A stretch of 39,672 bases of DNA from an uncultured Bacteroidales bacterium (lineage in GTDB: Bacteria > Bacteroidota > Bacteroidia > Bacteroidales > Paludibacteraceae). A program made the translations under genes and the position numbers. The notes under the pieces are model-generated. The model did not search any database and was not told the origin of the DNA. It saw only the letters and a program-made list of their open reading frames with translations. Positions 17,335 to 25,483 of this stretch are shown one piece after another (positions within the stretch are counted from its first letter, which is position 1; each line of letters starts with the position of its first letter). Where the stretch lies: positions 1 to 39,672 of the forward strand of contig ONBO01000016.1 in the NCBI GenBank assembly GCA_900316125.1, in the 5' to 3' direction.

Positions 17335-17348
17335 TCTTTCAACTGATA
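17317..17348. repeat. Perfect palindrome spanning the era stop codon
   Basis: TATCAGTTGAAAGA (17317-17330), CTAG (17331-17334), TCTTTCAACTGATA (17335-17348). The whole 32 bases are self-complementary, and GGATATC/GATAATATCC extends the arms with a small bulge. The era TAG stop is 17332-17334. There is no T tract, so it would act as a stabilising or processing hairpin rather than a standard terminator. Confidence 0.85.
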
Positions 17349-17485
17349 ATATCCTTATTTTATGAGGCTTCGCCTCTTTACGTGCTCCGCACGGCACGCA
17401 GAAGCGTGCTTGTCGCTGCGCTCCCTAATTTTCAATTTTCAACTTTATTCACTTCGTTCATCAATTCGTCAACTTTCAACTGAAT
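17349..17485. other. era-der intergenic region with small hairpins
   Basis: There is no gene. It contains the hairpin GAGGC-TTC-GCCTC (17364-17376), a GC-rich stretch with nested GTGC/GCAC pairs (about 17381-17420), and AT-rich simple sequence built on TTTCAA/TTCATC words up to the der start. The motif TTTCAACTGA recurs just before the der ATG, echoing the palindrome at the era stop. No consensus promoter for der was found here. Confidence 0.5.
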
Positions 17486-18802
17486 ATGAGTATAGTAGCA
17501 ATAGTAGGTCGCCCTAATGTGGGCAAGTCAACCCTCTTTAACCGCTTGACGGAGACCCGCCGCGCCATTGTGAGCGACGAGGCCGGCACTACCCGTGACC
17601 GTCAGTACGGTAAGGCGGACTGGGGTAAGAAAGAGTTTTCAATTATTGACACTGGCGGTGTTGTGGCTGGCAGTGATGATATATTTGAAGGTGAGATAAA
17701 CAAGCAGGTGGATATAGCCATTAAGGAGGCTGATGTCATACTCTTCATGGTTGATGTGCAGGAGGGTGTCACAGACCTTGACATGGATGTGGCCCGCTTG
17801 CTCAGGGGGGGCAAGAAACCTGTACTGCTTGTGGCAAACAAGACTGATAATAATGATTTGCAGTATGACAGTGCAGAGTTCTACAAACTTGGCATCGGTG
17901 ATCCTATATGCATATCATCTGCCAGCGGATTTGGCACTGGAGATTTGCTTGATGAGATAGTGAAACTGCTGCCAGAGGATTCAGAGAGCGATATTGACGC
18001 ATCGCTGCCCCGTATAGCCATTGTAGGCAGGCCTAATGCAGGCAAATCATCACTTCTTAACGCCCTTATGGACGAGGAACGCAATATAGTAACAGATATT
18101 GCAGGCACAACCCGTGACAGCATCTACACTCGCTATAACAAGTTCGGCAAAGATTTCTATCTTGTTGACACGGCCGGCATACGTAAGAAGGCCAAGGTTA
18201 CAGAAGACCTTGAGTTCTACTCTGTTATGCGAGCTATACGTACCATAGAGAACTCCGATGTCTGCATACTTATGATAGATGCCACACGTGGCATTGAGGC
18301 TCAGGATCAGAACATCTTCTCACTTATTCAGAAAAACAAAAAAGGTCTTGTGGTATGCGTAAACAAGTGGGATTTGGTGGAGAATAAGGAACAGAAGGCC
18401 ATCACCACATTTGAGCGAGCCATACGTGAGCGTTTCGCCCCATTCACAGATTTCCCCATCATCTTTATATCAGCGGTCACTAAGCAGCGTATTTTCCGTG
18501 CTATTGAAACAGCGATGCAAGTTTATGAAAGTAAGAAAACCCATGTGGGTGCAGGTCAGCTTAATGAGTTCCTGCTGCCTCTCATAGAGAACTATCCGCC
18601 ACCTGCAATTAAAGGCAAGTACGTTAAAATCAAGTATGTAACGCAGCTGCCAGACACCTATGTGCCCACGTTCATATTCTTTGCAAATCTTCCTCAGTAT
18701 GTAAAGGAACCTTATCGTCGTTTCCTTGAAAATAAAATAAGGGAGCAGTGGAATTTCTCAGGTGTGCCCATTCAGCTCTTTTTCAGAGCTAAAAGTAAGT
18801 AG
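17486..18802 (+). CDS. der: Double-domain GTPase Der (EngA), 50S assembly
   Basis: 438 residues with two tandem GTPase domains and a C-terminal KH-like domain, the layout unique to Der. Domain 1 has [13 protein letters not shown] and NKTD. Domain 2 (from about residue 175) has [13 protein letters not shown] and NKWD. The C-terminal domain contains [19 protein letters not shown]. Der is an essential late factor for large-subunit assembly. It starts at ATG 17486 ([11 protein letters not shown]). It is co-oriented with era, and a strong terminator follows 31 bases after its stop. Confidence 0.96.
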   Translation: MSIVAIVGRPNVGKSTLFNRLTETRRAIVSDEAGTTRDRQYGKADWGKKEFSIIDTGGVVAGSDDIFEGEINKQVDIAIKEADVILFMVDVQEGVTDLDMDVARLLRGGKKPVLLVANKTDNNDLQYDSAEFYKLGIGDPICISSASGFGTGDLLDEIVKLLPEDSESDIDASLPRIAIVGRPNAGKSSLLNALMDEERNIVTDIAGTTRDSIYTRYNKFGKDFYLVDTAGIRKKAKVTEDLEFYSVMRAIRTIENSDVCILMIDATRGIEAQDQNIFSLIQKNKKGLVVCVNKWDLVENKEQKAITTFERAIRERFAPFTDFPIIFISAVTKQRIFRAIETAMQVYESKKTHVGAGQLNEFLLPLIENYPPPAIKGKYVKIKYVTQLPDTYVPTFIFFANLPQYVKEPYRRFLENKIREQWNFSGVPIQLFFRAKSK

Positions 18803-18833
18803 AGTGAAGTATCTCATTCATGTAGTGGAACAT

Positions 18834-18871
18834 AAAAAAAGAGGAATACGGACTTGTATTCCTCTTTTTTT
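18834..18871. terminator. Bidirectional terminator between der and rplI
   Basis: AAAAAAAGAGGAATAC (18834-18849), six-base loop, GTATTCCTCTTTTTTT (18856-18871). It is a perfect 16-bp stem including the A and T runs, serving both converging operons. Confidence 0.93.
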
Positions 18872-18887
18872 AGTGTATATGCTACGC

Positions 18888-19334
18888 TTATTCAGCAGCA
18901 ATAACCTCAACTATAATCTCAGCAGAAACCTCTTTGTGGAGTTTTACGGCAACCTTAGAGCTGCCAAGCTCCTTGATAGGGTTAGGAAGCTGGATAGTAC
19001 GTTTGTCAACGTTGATGCCCTGTTTCTCAAATGCCTCTGCAATTTGGATGGCTGTAACAGCACCAAACACTTTGCCGTTTGAGCTTGCTTTTGTAGCAAC
19101 TTGTATTGTCTGGCCGTTAATCTTAGCAGCAAGCTCCTCAGCGTCAGCCTTAATTTTGGCAAGCTTGTGAGCACGCTGCTTAAGGCTCTCAGCAAGAACT
19201 TTCTGAGCAGATTCAGTAGCAAGAACAGCCTTGCCCTGAGGTATGAGGTAGTTACGTCCGTAACCATCTTTAACTGTTAGTACGTCGTCTTTGTATCCAA
19301 GTCCGTGAACGTCTTCTTTTAGTATTACTTTCAT
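18888..19334 (-). CDS. rplI: Ribosomal protein bL9
   Basis: 148 residues, the standard bL9 length. The N-terminus MKVILKEDVHGLGYKDDVL and GYGRNYLIPQGKA are the conserved rRNA-binding domain. A long central helix and a C-terminal domain with GKVFGAVTA and a KRTIQLPNPIKELG stretch follow. It is last in the rpsF-rpsR-rplI operon. A strong Shine-Dalgarno sequence (AAGGAGGAC) precedes the start, unlike most genes in this window. Confidence 0.97.
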   Translation of the reverse strand: MKVILKEDVHGLGYKDDVLTVKDGYGRNYLIPQGKAVLATESAQKVLAESLKQRAHKLAKIKADAEELAAKINGQTIQVATKASSNGKVFGAVTAIQIAEAFEKQGINVDKRTIQLPNPIKELGSSKVAVKLHKEVSAEIIVEVIAAE

Positions 19335-19352
19335 TTTCTTGTCCTCCTTAAA

Positions 19353-19622
19353 TTATTTCAACATATCTGTTACGTATGGAAGCAGAGCCAGGTGACGTGC
19401 ACGCTTGATAGCCTGTGCAACCTGACGCTGATACTTCAGTGATGTACCGGTGAGACGGCGAGGAAGTATCTTGCCCTGCTCGTTCAGGAACTTCTTTAGG
19501 AACTCAGGATCCTTGTAGTCAATATACTTGATACCGCTACGTTTGAAACGGCAGTATTTCTTCTTCTTTGTGTCCACTGATTGTGGAGTAAGATAGCGTA
19601 TTTCAGATTGATTCTGTGCCAT
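19353..19622 (-). CDS. rpsR: Ribosomal protein bS18
   Basis: 89 residues, the usual size. The core [20 protein letters not shown] and the C-terminal [20 protein letters not shown] motif are characteristic. bS18 pairs with bS6 on the platform of the 30S subunit. It lies between rpsF and rplI with short gaps (14 and 18 bases). AAGGAGGAC sits before its ATG. Confidence 0.97.
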   Translation of the reverse strand: MAQNQSEIRYLTPQSVDTKKKKYCRFKRSGIKYIDYKDPEFLKKFLNEQGKILPRRLTGTSLKYQRQVAQAIKRARHLALLPYVTDMLK

Positions 19623-19636
19623 AATTATTGTCCTCC

Positions 19637-19981
19637 TTATTGTGCGTCATTGTTTTTAACTTTACCACGTCTCTTCTCAGCGTATGCCTGAGCATATTTA
19701 TCCATTTTTACAGTAAGGAAACGGATAACACGCTCGTCACGACGGAATTGTGTTTCAAGAGTGTCAACAATTTCAGGCTCAGCTGTAAACTCAAACAACT
19801 GGTAGAATCCGGTTGTTTTCTTCTCAATAGGGTAGGCAAGTTTCTTAAGGCCCCAGTTCTCTTCGTTCTGGATCTCTGCATTGGCGTCTGTCAATACAGC
19901 TTTGAACTTCTCTACCGCTTCCTTCATCTGTGCTTCAGACAAAACGGGAGTCAAAATGAAAACGGTTTCGTAATGGTTCAT
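19637..19981 (-). CDS. rpsF: Ribosomal protein bS6
   Basis: 114 residues from ATG 19981 ([18 protein letters not shown]), which fits the family N-terminus and length. A longer in-frame reading to 20083 adds 34 residues unlike bS6 and would start upstream of the predicted transcription start, so I reject it. Conserved [20 protein letters not shown] is visible. It is first gene of the operon; in other bacteria the S6:S18 complex can bind the operon leader and repress it. Confidence 0.95.
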   Translation of the reverse strand: MNHYETVFILTPVLSEAQMKEAVEKFKAVLTDANAEIQNEENWGLKKLAYPIEKKTTGFYQLFEFTAEPEIVDTLETQFRRDERVIRFLTVKMDKYAQAYAEKRRGKVKNNDAQ

Positions 19982-20060
19982 AATGATTTTTGTTTGGTTA
20001 ATAAATTGATTTTCTTTTACTTGTCCTTTCGTATGCCAATTAGGCGCACAAAACGGACTG

Positions 20061-20092
20061 CAAAGATAGTGCAAATCATACACAAAACCAAA
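20061..20092 (-). promoter_or_regulatory. Promoter of the rpsF-rpsR-rplI operon
   Basis: Read on the minus strand: TTTG (20092-20089), 20-base spacer, TATCTTTG (20068-20061). This fits the Bacteroidota consensus. The start point is near 20054, giving a leader of about 70 bases before rpsF. Confidence 0.8.
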
Positions 20093-20351
20093 AAATTACA
20101 GAGAGTTTTTCTTCTGAAACACTAAATTTCAGATTCCTGTAGGAAAACCACCGAGCACTTGTATAACATTCCTCAAACGCCTAAATGAAATGACGTATGA
20201 TTGTATGTAACTTATTTGGATACAGGTGATTATGCGTGATTTGTTTTGCTCTGGTTTTTGTGTTTGGAAAGATGGCGCCAAAAGCCACTGTAAATAGTTG
20301 CTGCGGTGACGTTTTTTTGTCGGATAATGTGGTGATGTGAAATTTTTATTG

Positions 20352-20359
20352 TATTTTTG
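20352..20359 (+). promoter_or_regulatory. -7 promoter element upstream of the methylase cassette
   Basis: TATTTTTG fits TAnnTTTG. There is no clear -33 box at 19-21 bases. It predicts a leader of about 300 bases that would contain the structured RNA. Confidence 0.4.
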
Positions 20360-20448
20360 CGTATGCCTTTGCTGCATGGTGTTGTAAGTAAGGCGTAATA
20401 TATTTTTAATTAAAGCATTAGCTATTATTTCGCGTTCAAAAAAGAAAA

Positions 20449-20594
20449 AGCCTACGAAACTGATTTCTTCAAGAAACGGATAATGCTTCACGGAAGTCTA
20501 TTGTATAGACCTCTGAACATACAACCGATAAGTCCATGTTTGGTGTGGACTCTATGGTTGTATGACGGTGGTTCTTCGTAGGCTCCCCCGTGAA
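20449..20594 (+). ncRNA. Putative pseudoknotted leader RNA of the methylase cassette
   Basis: A 146-base segment with several long, nested and interleaved complementarities. P1: AGCCTACGAA (20449-20458)/TTCGTAGGCT (20575-20584), 10 bp. P2: TTCACGG (20487-20493)/CCGTGAA (20588-20594), 7 bp, crossing P1. Inside P1 are hairpins GTCTAT/ATAGAC (20496-20501/20505-20510) and CATACAACC/GGTTGTATG (20518-20526/20556-20564), the latter enclosing AGTCCA/TGGACT (20531-20536/20546-20551). That is four helices plus a pseudoknot closing 70 bases before the methylase ATG. It could be a regulatory leader, a processed RNA, or less likely a MITE with P1 as terminal repeats. No family is recognised. Confidence 0.55.
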
Positions 20595-20664
20595 CGCGAA
20601 TAGAGGTTCACACCTTTCTTATTCGTTTGTCGGATTGATAGTTATGCTACAAAACTATCAACCG

Positions 20665-21747
20665 ATGGCAAAAAACAGCAACCTAAGTCAAGCCAAGAGT
20701 GCTAAGAATGATGAATTCTACACTCAGTATGCCGATATACAGAACGAGATAAATGCCTATATAGACTACAATCCAGATGTGTTCCGTGGCAAGACAATTC
20801 TTCTCCCATGTGACGACCCGGAATGGAGCAATTTTACCAAGTTCTTTGCTCAAAACTTTGAACGCTTTGGATTGAAAAAACTTATATCTACAAGTTATGC
20901 TGTAGAAAGTAAGGCGGTAAAATCAGGATACATGCCCAGCTTGTTTGAAACACAAAGTCCAGACTTTGATGAAATAAAGACACGCATCAAAGGAAAAATC
21001 TTCACACTTGACAGCGACACAAACGGCAATGGACGTATCGATGTAGAGGATTTGCAATGGAAATACCTTGACAGGGACGGTGATTTCCGCTCGAAGGAGG
21101 TTACTGCACTCCTGATTGAAGCGGATATAATTATTACAAACCCACCATTTTCTCTATTTAGAGAGTTCTTGCAATGGATTATAGGCGAGGAGAAGAAGTT
21201 TCTAATTATTGGGAATGTGAACAGTGTGACTTACAAAGAAGTATTTCCACTTATAAAAAACAATAGGATGTGGATTGGTTCAACCATGACAGGTACAGGC
21301 CAACATTGGTTTAGGATACCAGAGTGGTATAATAATGGATTAATAAAGGTTGTGGATGGACAACGTTGTGCAACAATAGGCGGAGCATGTTGGTTTACAA
21401 ATATTGAGCATGGTCGTCGACATCAACCACTACAGCTTATGACGATGGCTGAAAATATTAAATTCAGCAAACATAAAGAAATTAGGGGTATAGGTTATAA
21501 GCATTATGATAACTATGATGCAATAGAAGTTCCTTTTACAGATGCGATCCCTTCAGATTATGATGGAGCAATGGGGGTGCCTATTTCATTTTTAGACAAA
21601 TATTGCCCTGAACAATTTGAGATATTGGGAATATCTCAAAATGAACAAAGTATGATGGCCTTGTATAAAAGTGGTTTCCCGAAGTATGATAGGCCATATA
21701 TAGACGGACAAAGGATGTACTCTCGTATTCTTATAAGAAAAAAATGA
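20665..21747 (+). CDS. M.EcoRI-type N6-adenine DNA methyltransferase
   Basis: 360 residues from ATG 20665 (MAKNSNLSQAKSAKNDEFYT). In-frame GTG 20590 and ATG 20644 are possible but lie in or next to the structured leader. KNDEFYTQYADIQNEI, LPCDDPEWSNFTKFF, the catalytic motif IV NPPF (N159-F162) and GGACWFTNIEH are characteristic of the EcoRI-family adenine methylases, which act on double-stranded DNA with S-adenosylmethionine. The recognition sequence cannot be predicted. It is first in a run with a 52-residue membrane peptide and a DUF262-HNH nuclease, so it is likely the protective half of a restriction-type defence cassette. Confidence 0.88.
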   Translation: MAKNSNLSQAKSAKNDEFYTQYADIQNEINAYIDYNPDVFRGKTILLPCDDPEWSNFTKFFAQNFERFGLKKLISTSYAVESKAVKSGYMPSLFETQSPDFDEIKTRIKGKIFTLDSDTNGNGRIDVEDLQWKYLDRDGDFRSKEVTALLIEADIIITNPPFSLFREFLQWIIGEEKKFLIIGNVNSVTYKEVFPLIKNNRMWIGSTMTGTGQHWFRIPEWYNNGLIKVVDGQRCATIGGACWFTNIEHGRRHQPLQLMTMAENIKFSKHKEIRGIGYKHYDNYDAIEVPFTDAIPSDYDGAMGVPISFLDKYCPEQFEILGISQNEQSMMALYKSGFPKYDRPYIDGQRMYSRILIRKK

Positions 21748-21754
21748 TAAAACT

Positions 21755-21913
21755 ATGAACAACGAAAACAACAACGATGGGTGTGCAAAAGAAATTATAA
21801 TTTTTCTTGCTATAGCTTTAGTAGTGTTTTTAGTATGGTATAACACTAGAGATAATGAAGCAACTTACAAAGTAGGACGTGCAATTCATTATGCAACAGA
21901 TGCGTTCAAATAA
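21755..21913 (+). CDS. Small single-pass membrane protein in the methylase-nuclease cassette
   Basis: 52 residues. A polar Asn-rich start (MNNENNNDGCAKE) is followed by one strongly hydrophobic segment (IIIFLAIALVVFLVW, residues 14-28) and a charged tail ending ATDAFK. It fits exactly between the methylase stop (7 bases before) and the nuclease start (6 bases after), which argues that it is a real gene. I do not recognise a family. It could tether or regulate the nuclease, act as an effector at the membrane, or be an unrelated passenger. Confidence 0.6.
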   Translation: MNNENNNDGCAKEIIIFLAIALVVFLVWYNTRDNEATYKVGRAIHYATDAFK

Positions 21914-21919
21914 AATCCT

Positions 21920-23089
21920 ATGAAAACTATTCTCAGAACAGATCTTACGGTAGAAGATATAAGCCGTGGTTTTACCTACAACGAGTATGAAGGTAAGGGA
22001 TTGTATGGATGGTCTGGAAAACTCACCATACAACCTGAATACCAACGAAACTACATATACAATGACGGCAAGAAAGATGTTGCCGTAATAGACTCCTTGC
22101 TAAAGAAATATCCACTGGGAATTATCTACTTTAACCGTGTTGGCGAGGATAAGTATGAGGTTCTTGACGGACAGCAGCGTATTACCAGTTTTGGACGCTT
22201 CCTTACTGATAAGTTTGCCATCAAGGATGAGAATGGGATGGAGCAATACTTCTCTGGTCTTGCAAAAGACAAACAAGAGATAATAATGCAATCACATCTG
22301 CTGATATACATCTGCGAGGGAGAGGAGAGTGAAATTAAAGAGTGGTTTAAAACTATCAATATCGCAGGTGTGCCGCTAAATGAACAAGAGCTACTGAATG
22401 CTGTTTATAGCGGACCATTCGTCACTAAGGCAAAAGAAGTGTTCAGTAACAGCACAAATTCACGCATACAGATATGGGACGCATTCCTTTCTGGAAATGT
22501 AAAACGCCAGGATTATCTGCATACTGCATTGGAATGGGTGTGCAAGGGGAAATGTACTGTAGGTGATTATATGTGCCGCCACAGGTATGATGATAACATT
22601 TCTGAGTTATACACCTATTTTAATAGCGTTATTGATTGGATACAGTCGGTATTTTCTGATGTAGAAAGTGAAATGAGGGGGCAGGAGTGGGGCAGGTTGT
22701 ACGAAACATATCACAAAAAATCATATGACATTAACGCCATACACACAAGACTGACGGAACTTTACGCAGACCCATACGTAAAGAATCGTAAGGGTATATA
22801 TGAATATCTGCTCAGTGGTGAGATATTGCCGCAACTGCTTGATGTGAGAGTCTTTGATGAGGCTACTAAAAAAGCTATATATAAAAAGCAGACTGAAGAA
22901 GCCAAAGCGGAAGGAAAATCAAACTGCCCATATTGCGCTATAGGTCATGATAACAACTCAGCAAAAATATGGGAGCAGAAGGATATGGATGCAGACCATG
23001 TAACCGCATGGAGCAAAGGAGGTTCCACCGACATTAGCAACTGCCAGATGCTGTGCAAACACCATAACAGAGCAAAGGGAAATAAATAA
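21920..23089 (+). CDS. DUF262 NTPase-like/HNH nuclease (GmrSD-type)
   Basis: 389 residues. The N-terminal DUF262 domain carries PEYQRNYIY and the nucleotide-binding motif DGQQR (D83-R87), as in GmrS, BrxU and SspE. The C-terminal domain is a McrA-like HNH nuclease: CPYC (C336, C339), then [10 protein letters not shown] (D359, H360), [14 protein letters not shown]. Known relatives are modification-dependent or modification-sensed anti-phage nucleases. Here it sits directly behind an adenine methylase, so it may either cut unmodified DNA or sense foreign modifications. All motif residues look intact. It is probably co-transcribed with the downstream lipoprotein. Confidence 0.87.
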   Translation: MKTILRTDLTVEDISRGFTYNEYEGKGLYGWSGKLTIQPEYQRNYIYNDGKKDVAVIDSLLKKYPLGIIYFNRVGEDKYEVLDGQQRITSFGRFLTDKFAIKDENGMEQYFSGLAKDKQEIIMQSHLLIYICEGEESEIKEWFKTINIAGVPLNEQELLNAVYSGPFVTKAKEVFSNSTNSRIQIWDAFLSGNVKRQDYLHTALEWVCKGKCTVGDYMCRHRYDDNISELYTYFNSVIDWIQSVFSDVESEMRGQEWGRLYETYHKKSYDINAIHTRLTELYADPYVKNRKGIYEYLLSGEILPQLLDVRVFDEATKKAIYKKQTEEAKAEGKSNCPYCAIGHDNNSAKIWEQKDMDADHVTAWSKGGSTDISNCQMLCKHHNRAKGNK

Positions 23090-23121
23090 TATTTAATTAC
23101 AAACTTATAAAAAATCACATT

Positions 23122-23679
23122 ATGAAAAAGGTATTATTCTATTTGTCAATGGCCATCACATTAGTTGGCTGCAGTTCGCCATCAGAAAACGAGCAGTTGA
23201 TAAAAAATTATTTATTAGAAAAAGATTATCCAAAAGTAGTTACGGCTGTCAGCCTTTTAAATGGGGAACTGAAAGAATATAGTATAAAAAATTTTAACAA
23301 TAACCCGGTCGACACAATATACATGTGGCAATATTACAAAGATTGGGATTTGGAGTTTGCAGAAAAAGATTACGTTCATAGTCTTGAACGTTTAAAAGAC
23401 TTATATAGTTGGAATCTGGATTTTGCAGGAACAAAACTTGTAAAATCCACAGAAGAGGAAAGGGAACTAAAAGAAAAAGTCAAACAGGATAGCATTAAAC
23501 TAGAAGAAGCCCGAGCTACCTATGAACAATACAAGAAAGATAAAGATGTTTTTGCACTTGGTTATGAATTTGACCTTCTCATAAAAACAAAATTGGCTGG
23601 CAATGTAGCCGAAAAAGTTCAACATAAAATCGGTTATATAACCAGTGACAAAAAAGTAACCAAGATAGTAGATAAGTAA
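23122..23679 (+). CDS. Hypothetical lipoprotein downstream of the nuclease
   Basis: 185 residues. The signal peptide ends in lipobox TLVGC (C17). The mature part is highly charged and helical, with a coiled-coil-like stretch around residues 112-140 (EEERELKEKVKQDSIKLEEA). It shows no recognised domain. It starts 32 bases after the DUF262-HNH gene in the same direction, and a terminator follows it. It could therefore be the fourth gene of the cassette, but the gap is large enough that it may be independent. Confidence 0.65.
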   Translation: MKKVLFYLSMAITLVGCSSPSENEQLIKNYLLEKDYPKVVTAVSLLNGELKEYSIKNFNNNPVDTIYMWQYYKDWDLEFAEKDYVHSLERLKDLYSWNLDFAGTKLVKSTEEERELKEKVKQDSIKLEEARATYEQYKKDKDVFALGYEFDLLIKTKLAGNVAEKVQHKIGYITSDKKVTKIVDK

Positions 23680-23706
23680 ATTATTTGGTAATACAGAAAA
23701 ATAATA

Positions 23707-23729
23707 GGGAAAGAAGCCGCTTCTTTCCC
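23707..23729. terminator. Terminator after the methylase-nuclease cassette
   Basis: GGGAAAGAAG (23707-23716), CCG loop, CTTCTTTCCC (23720-23729), followed by TTTCTTGTTG. The 10-bp stem is perfect and lies between converging genes. Confidence 0.85.
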
Positions 23730-23785
23730 TTTCTTGTTGTTAGAAAAATGAACAATCTTACTTCATTTTGAATTGTGGATATGCC

Positions 23786-24970
23786 TCACTCAAACAGCTT
23801 GCGCAAGTCCAGCCTTAGGAATGTCTCAAGGCTTACGCCTTCAGGCCCTACAAGTATTGATTGCTTGGGATGATAAGCGTTTTTGAATGTGGTTAGGCCG
23901 GTGGTCATTCGCTCTCCGTTGCTCTTAACTTCAATTGCAACAATCTCCCCATCCCATTCTAGGATAAAGTCAACTTCCTCATTTTTTTCTCTCCAATACC
24001 AGAGTTGCATATCTAACAGTTCTGCTTGGCTTAATAGATATGCCCCTACGGCAGACTCCACTTGTTTCCCCCATCCCACGGGGTCGCAAACCGCCTTGTC
24101 AAAAGATGAACGAGAGTAGGCGTTTAATAAGGCGTTATTAAAAACTTGGAATTTTGGTATGCTTTGGCGTTTGCGTGCCTCATCCTTGGAATATTTTTGC
24201 AAGCCAGCTACAAGATTAGCTTCAGAGAGTAATTGCATATATGCTGCAATGGTTGTGGCGTTGCCTGCATCTTGTAGTTGCCCTATTAGTTTGGTGTATG
24301 ACAGAAGTTTTGTTGAGTAACTGCATCCTAACTCAAACACTTGTTTAAGAAGTGCTGGCTTATAGATGTTGCTTGTCTCAAGTACATCTTTTGTAATGCT
24401 TGGCTCTGCGATGGAGGTTTTTACGTATGCGCGCCAGCGAGAAGGCTGCCCAATTAGGTGCGCTGCTCCAGGGTAGCCTCCGTAATAGATATATGTATTT
24501 AAATCCCAACCAAAAGCCTCTTGCATTTCACTGTATGTCCAGTGGGTCATCTTTATCAGTTCATACCTGCCTGCAAGTGACTCAGACAGGCCAGACATAA
24601 TTAGCAGACGTGATGAGCCCAAAAGCAATACTTTAAGGTTTACGTTATTCCATGTGTCGTCATCCCATTCTTTCTTAACGAACTCACTCCAATTAGGCAC
24701 TTTTTGAACCTCATCTATGATTAATAATCGCTCTGGCTGGTTGTTGTATTGCATCTCTAATCGCTCCTGCTGCCAGATCATGCTTAACCAACCCTTATCT
24801 TTAACGGTATCTGCCGTATGGATGGAGTAGGGGATATTTATCTTCTCCAAGGTCATGCGGACCAAGGTCGTTTTACCTACTTGTCTTGGCCCTATAATAA
24901 CTTGCATAAAATGGCGCGGCTCGTTTAAACGTGATTGCAACAGCTGCTCGTACTCTGTTCTTTCAATCAT
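23786..24970 (-). CDS. AAA-14/DUF4143 ATPase
   Basis: 394 residues from ATG 24970; a TTG at 25000 would add 10 residues but overlaps the -7 element. Walker A is GPRQVGKTT (about 27-35) and Walker B LLIIDEVQKVPNW. Then come a winged-helix/DUF4143 region with YYGGYPGA and a C-terminal nuclease-like motif EVDFIL...AIEVK typical of DUF4143. These ATPases are common in accessory regions. Their role is unclear; some are thought to be toxin- or defence-linked. It has a near-perfect promoter with an array of 22-bp-spaced repeats directly upstream, implying specific regulation. Confidence 0.88.
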   Translation of the reverse strand: MIERTEYEQLLQSRLNEPRHFMQVIIGPRQVGKTTLVRMTLEKINIPYSIHTADTVKDKGWLSMIWQQERLEMQYNNQPERLLIIDEVQKVPNWSEFVKKEWDDDTWNNVNLKVLLLGSSRLLIMSGLSESLAGRYELIKMTHWTYSEMQEAFGWDLNTYIYYGGYPGAAHLIGQPSRWRAYVKTSIAEPSITKDVLETSNIYKPALLKQVFELGCSYSTKLLSYTKLIGQLQDAGNATTIAAYMQLLSEANLVAGLQKYSKDEARKRQSIPKFQVFNNALLNAYSRSSFDKAVCDPVGWGKQVESAVGAYLLSQAELLDMQLWYWREKNEEVDFILEWDGEIVAIEVKSNGERMTTGLTTFKNAYHPKQSILVGPEGVSLETFLRLDLRKLFE

Positions 24971-24997
24971 AGATGCTACTTTTGTGTGTTTTTGTCG

Positions 24998-25029
24998 CAA
25001 AGTTAGTGTATTTCACTTATTTATGCAAA
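24998..25029 (-). promoter_or_regulatory. Promoter of the AAA-14/DUF4143 gene
   Basis: Read on the minus strand: TTTG (25029-25026), 20-base spacer, TAACTTTG (25005-24998). It is a full match to the consensus. The repeat array begins 5 bases upstream of the -33 box. Confidence 0.8.
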
Positions 25030-25033
25030 TTTT

Positions 25034-25137
25034 TTTACTCAATTCTTATTGAATTTTTACTCAAATCTCCTTTGCAATTTACTCAATTCTTGCTGAAAAT
25101 TTACTCAAATCTCCTTTGAGATAACCTTTTGAGTAAA
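25034..25137. repeat. Iteron-like array: four TTTACTCAA at exact 22-bp period plus one inverted copy
   Basis: TTTACTCAA occurs at 25034, 25056, 25078 and 25100, and inverted (TTGAGTAAA) at 25129-25137. The spacers alternate between TTCTTnnTGAA-like and ATCTCCTTTG-like sequence, so the larger unit is 44 bp. Sites two helical turns apart on one face of the DNA, just upstream of a promoter, suggest cooperative binding of a regulator. This is not a CRISPR array: the spacers are too short and are themselves repeated. Confidence 0.8.
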
Positions 25138-25211
25138 ACAATATAAACATCCTTTCCGCAATTTACTGCAAATTTGCACCTTTTTGTGGACAGGATTATA
25201 ATTCGCTTGAG

Positions 25212-25481
25212 TTATACGTTGAACCGCTGAATGTCATAAAAGTTAAGTATCTGCACTATGTGCTCGTAGGCATCACGTGCGGGGGAGTCTGGGTTTAGTT
25301 CTGTGGCCTTTGTGTACGCATCCATAGCATCTTTCCAATTCTCCTGTTTGCGGTGTGCGTTACCCAGCAGAAGCCACGCCTCGTCATCATTGGGATTGGC
25401 GTTTAGATGCTTCTCTAAGAACTCTAACGCTTGGGCGGTGCAGCCGTCCTTAATTAATTGCTTTATTTCTGGAATTGTCAT
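25212..25481 (-). CDS. TPR-repeat protein 1
   Basis: 89 residues from ATG 25481. Two to three tetratricopeptide repeats are visible, including DDEAWLLLGNAHRKQENWKDAMDAYTKA and PDSPARDAYEHIV. It is a small cytoplasmic scaffold with no enzyme motif. It is a close paralogue of the gene at 27539-27808, with the same length and near-identical C-terminal third at DNA level (about 40 bases shared exactly around 25243-25282). The two copies bracket the HipBA module. Confidence 0.8.
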   Translation of the reverse strand: MTIPEIKQLIKDGCTAQALEFLEKHLNANPNDDEAWLLLGNAHRKQENWKDAMDAYTKATELNPDSPARDAYEHIVQILNFYDIQRFNV

Positions 25482-25483
25482 AT

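Larger units (their letters stand above)
19982..20664. other. Long gene-free interval between rpsF and the methylase gene
   Basis: It holds, from left to right: the rpsF leader and promoter (to 20092); about 250 bases of AT-rich sequence in which I see nothing; a + strand -7 element (20352-20359); the structured segment 20449-20594; and a short spacer to the methylase ATG. A minus-strand reading frame at 20129-20491 looks compositional, not coding. Confidence 0.6.

Noticed and set aside
19982..20083. N-terminal extension of rpsF by 34 residues
   Set aside because: It would begin upstream of the predicted transcription start, and the added residues do not resemble bS6.
20129..20491. Minus-strand 120-residue reading frame between rpsF and the methylase
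   Set aside because: Low-complexity composition, no start context or family resemblance, and it overlaps the structured leader and its -7 element on the other strand.
20449..20594. Structured segment as a miniature transposon
   Set aside because: P1 could serve as terminal inverted repeats, but no flanking target duplication is visible and the inner hairpins and P2 pairing extend beyond them. Not excluded, only less likely.
25034..25137. Periodic repeats as a CRISPR array
   Set aside because: The repeat is 9 bases and the 13-base spacers repeat in alternation; there are no cas genes. An operator or iteron fits better.
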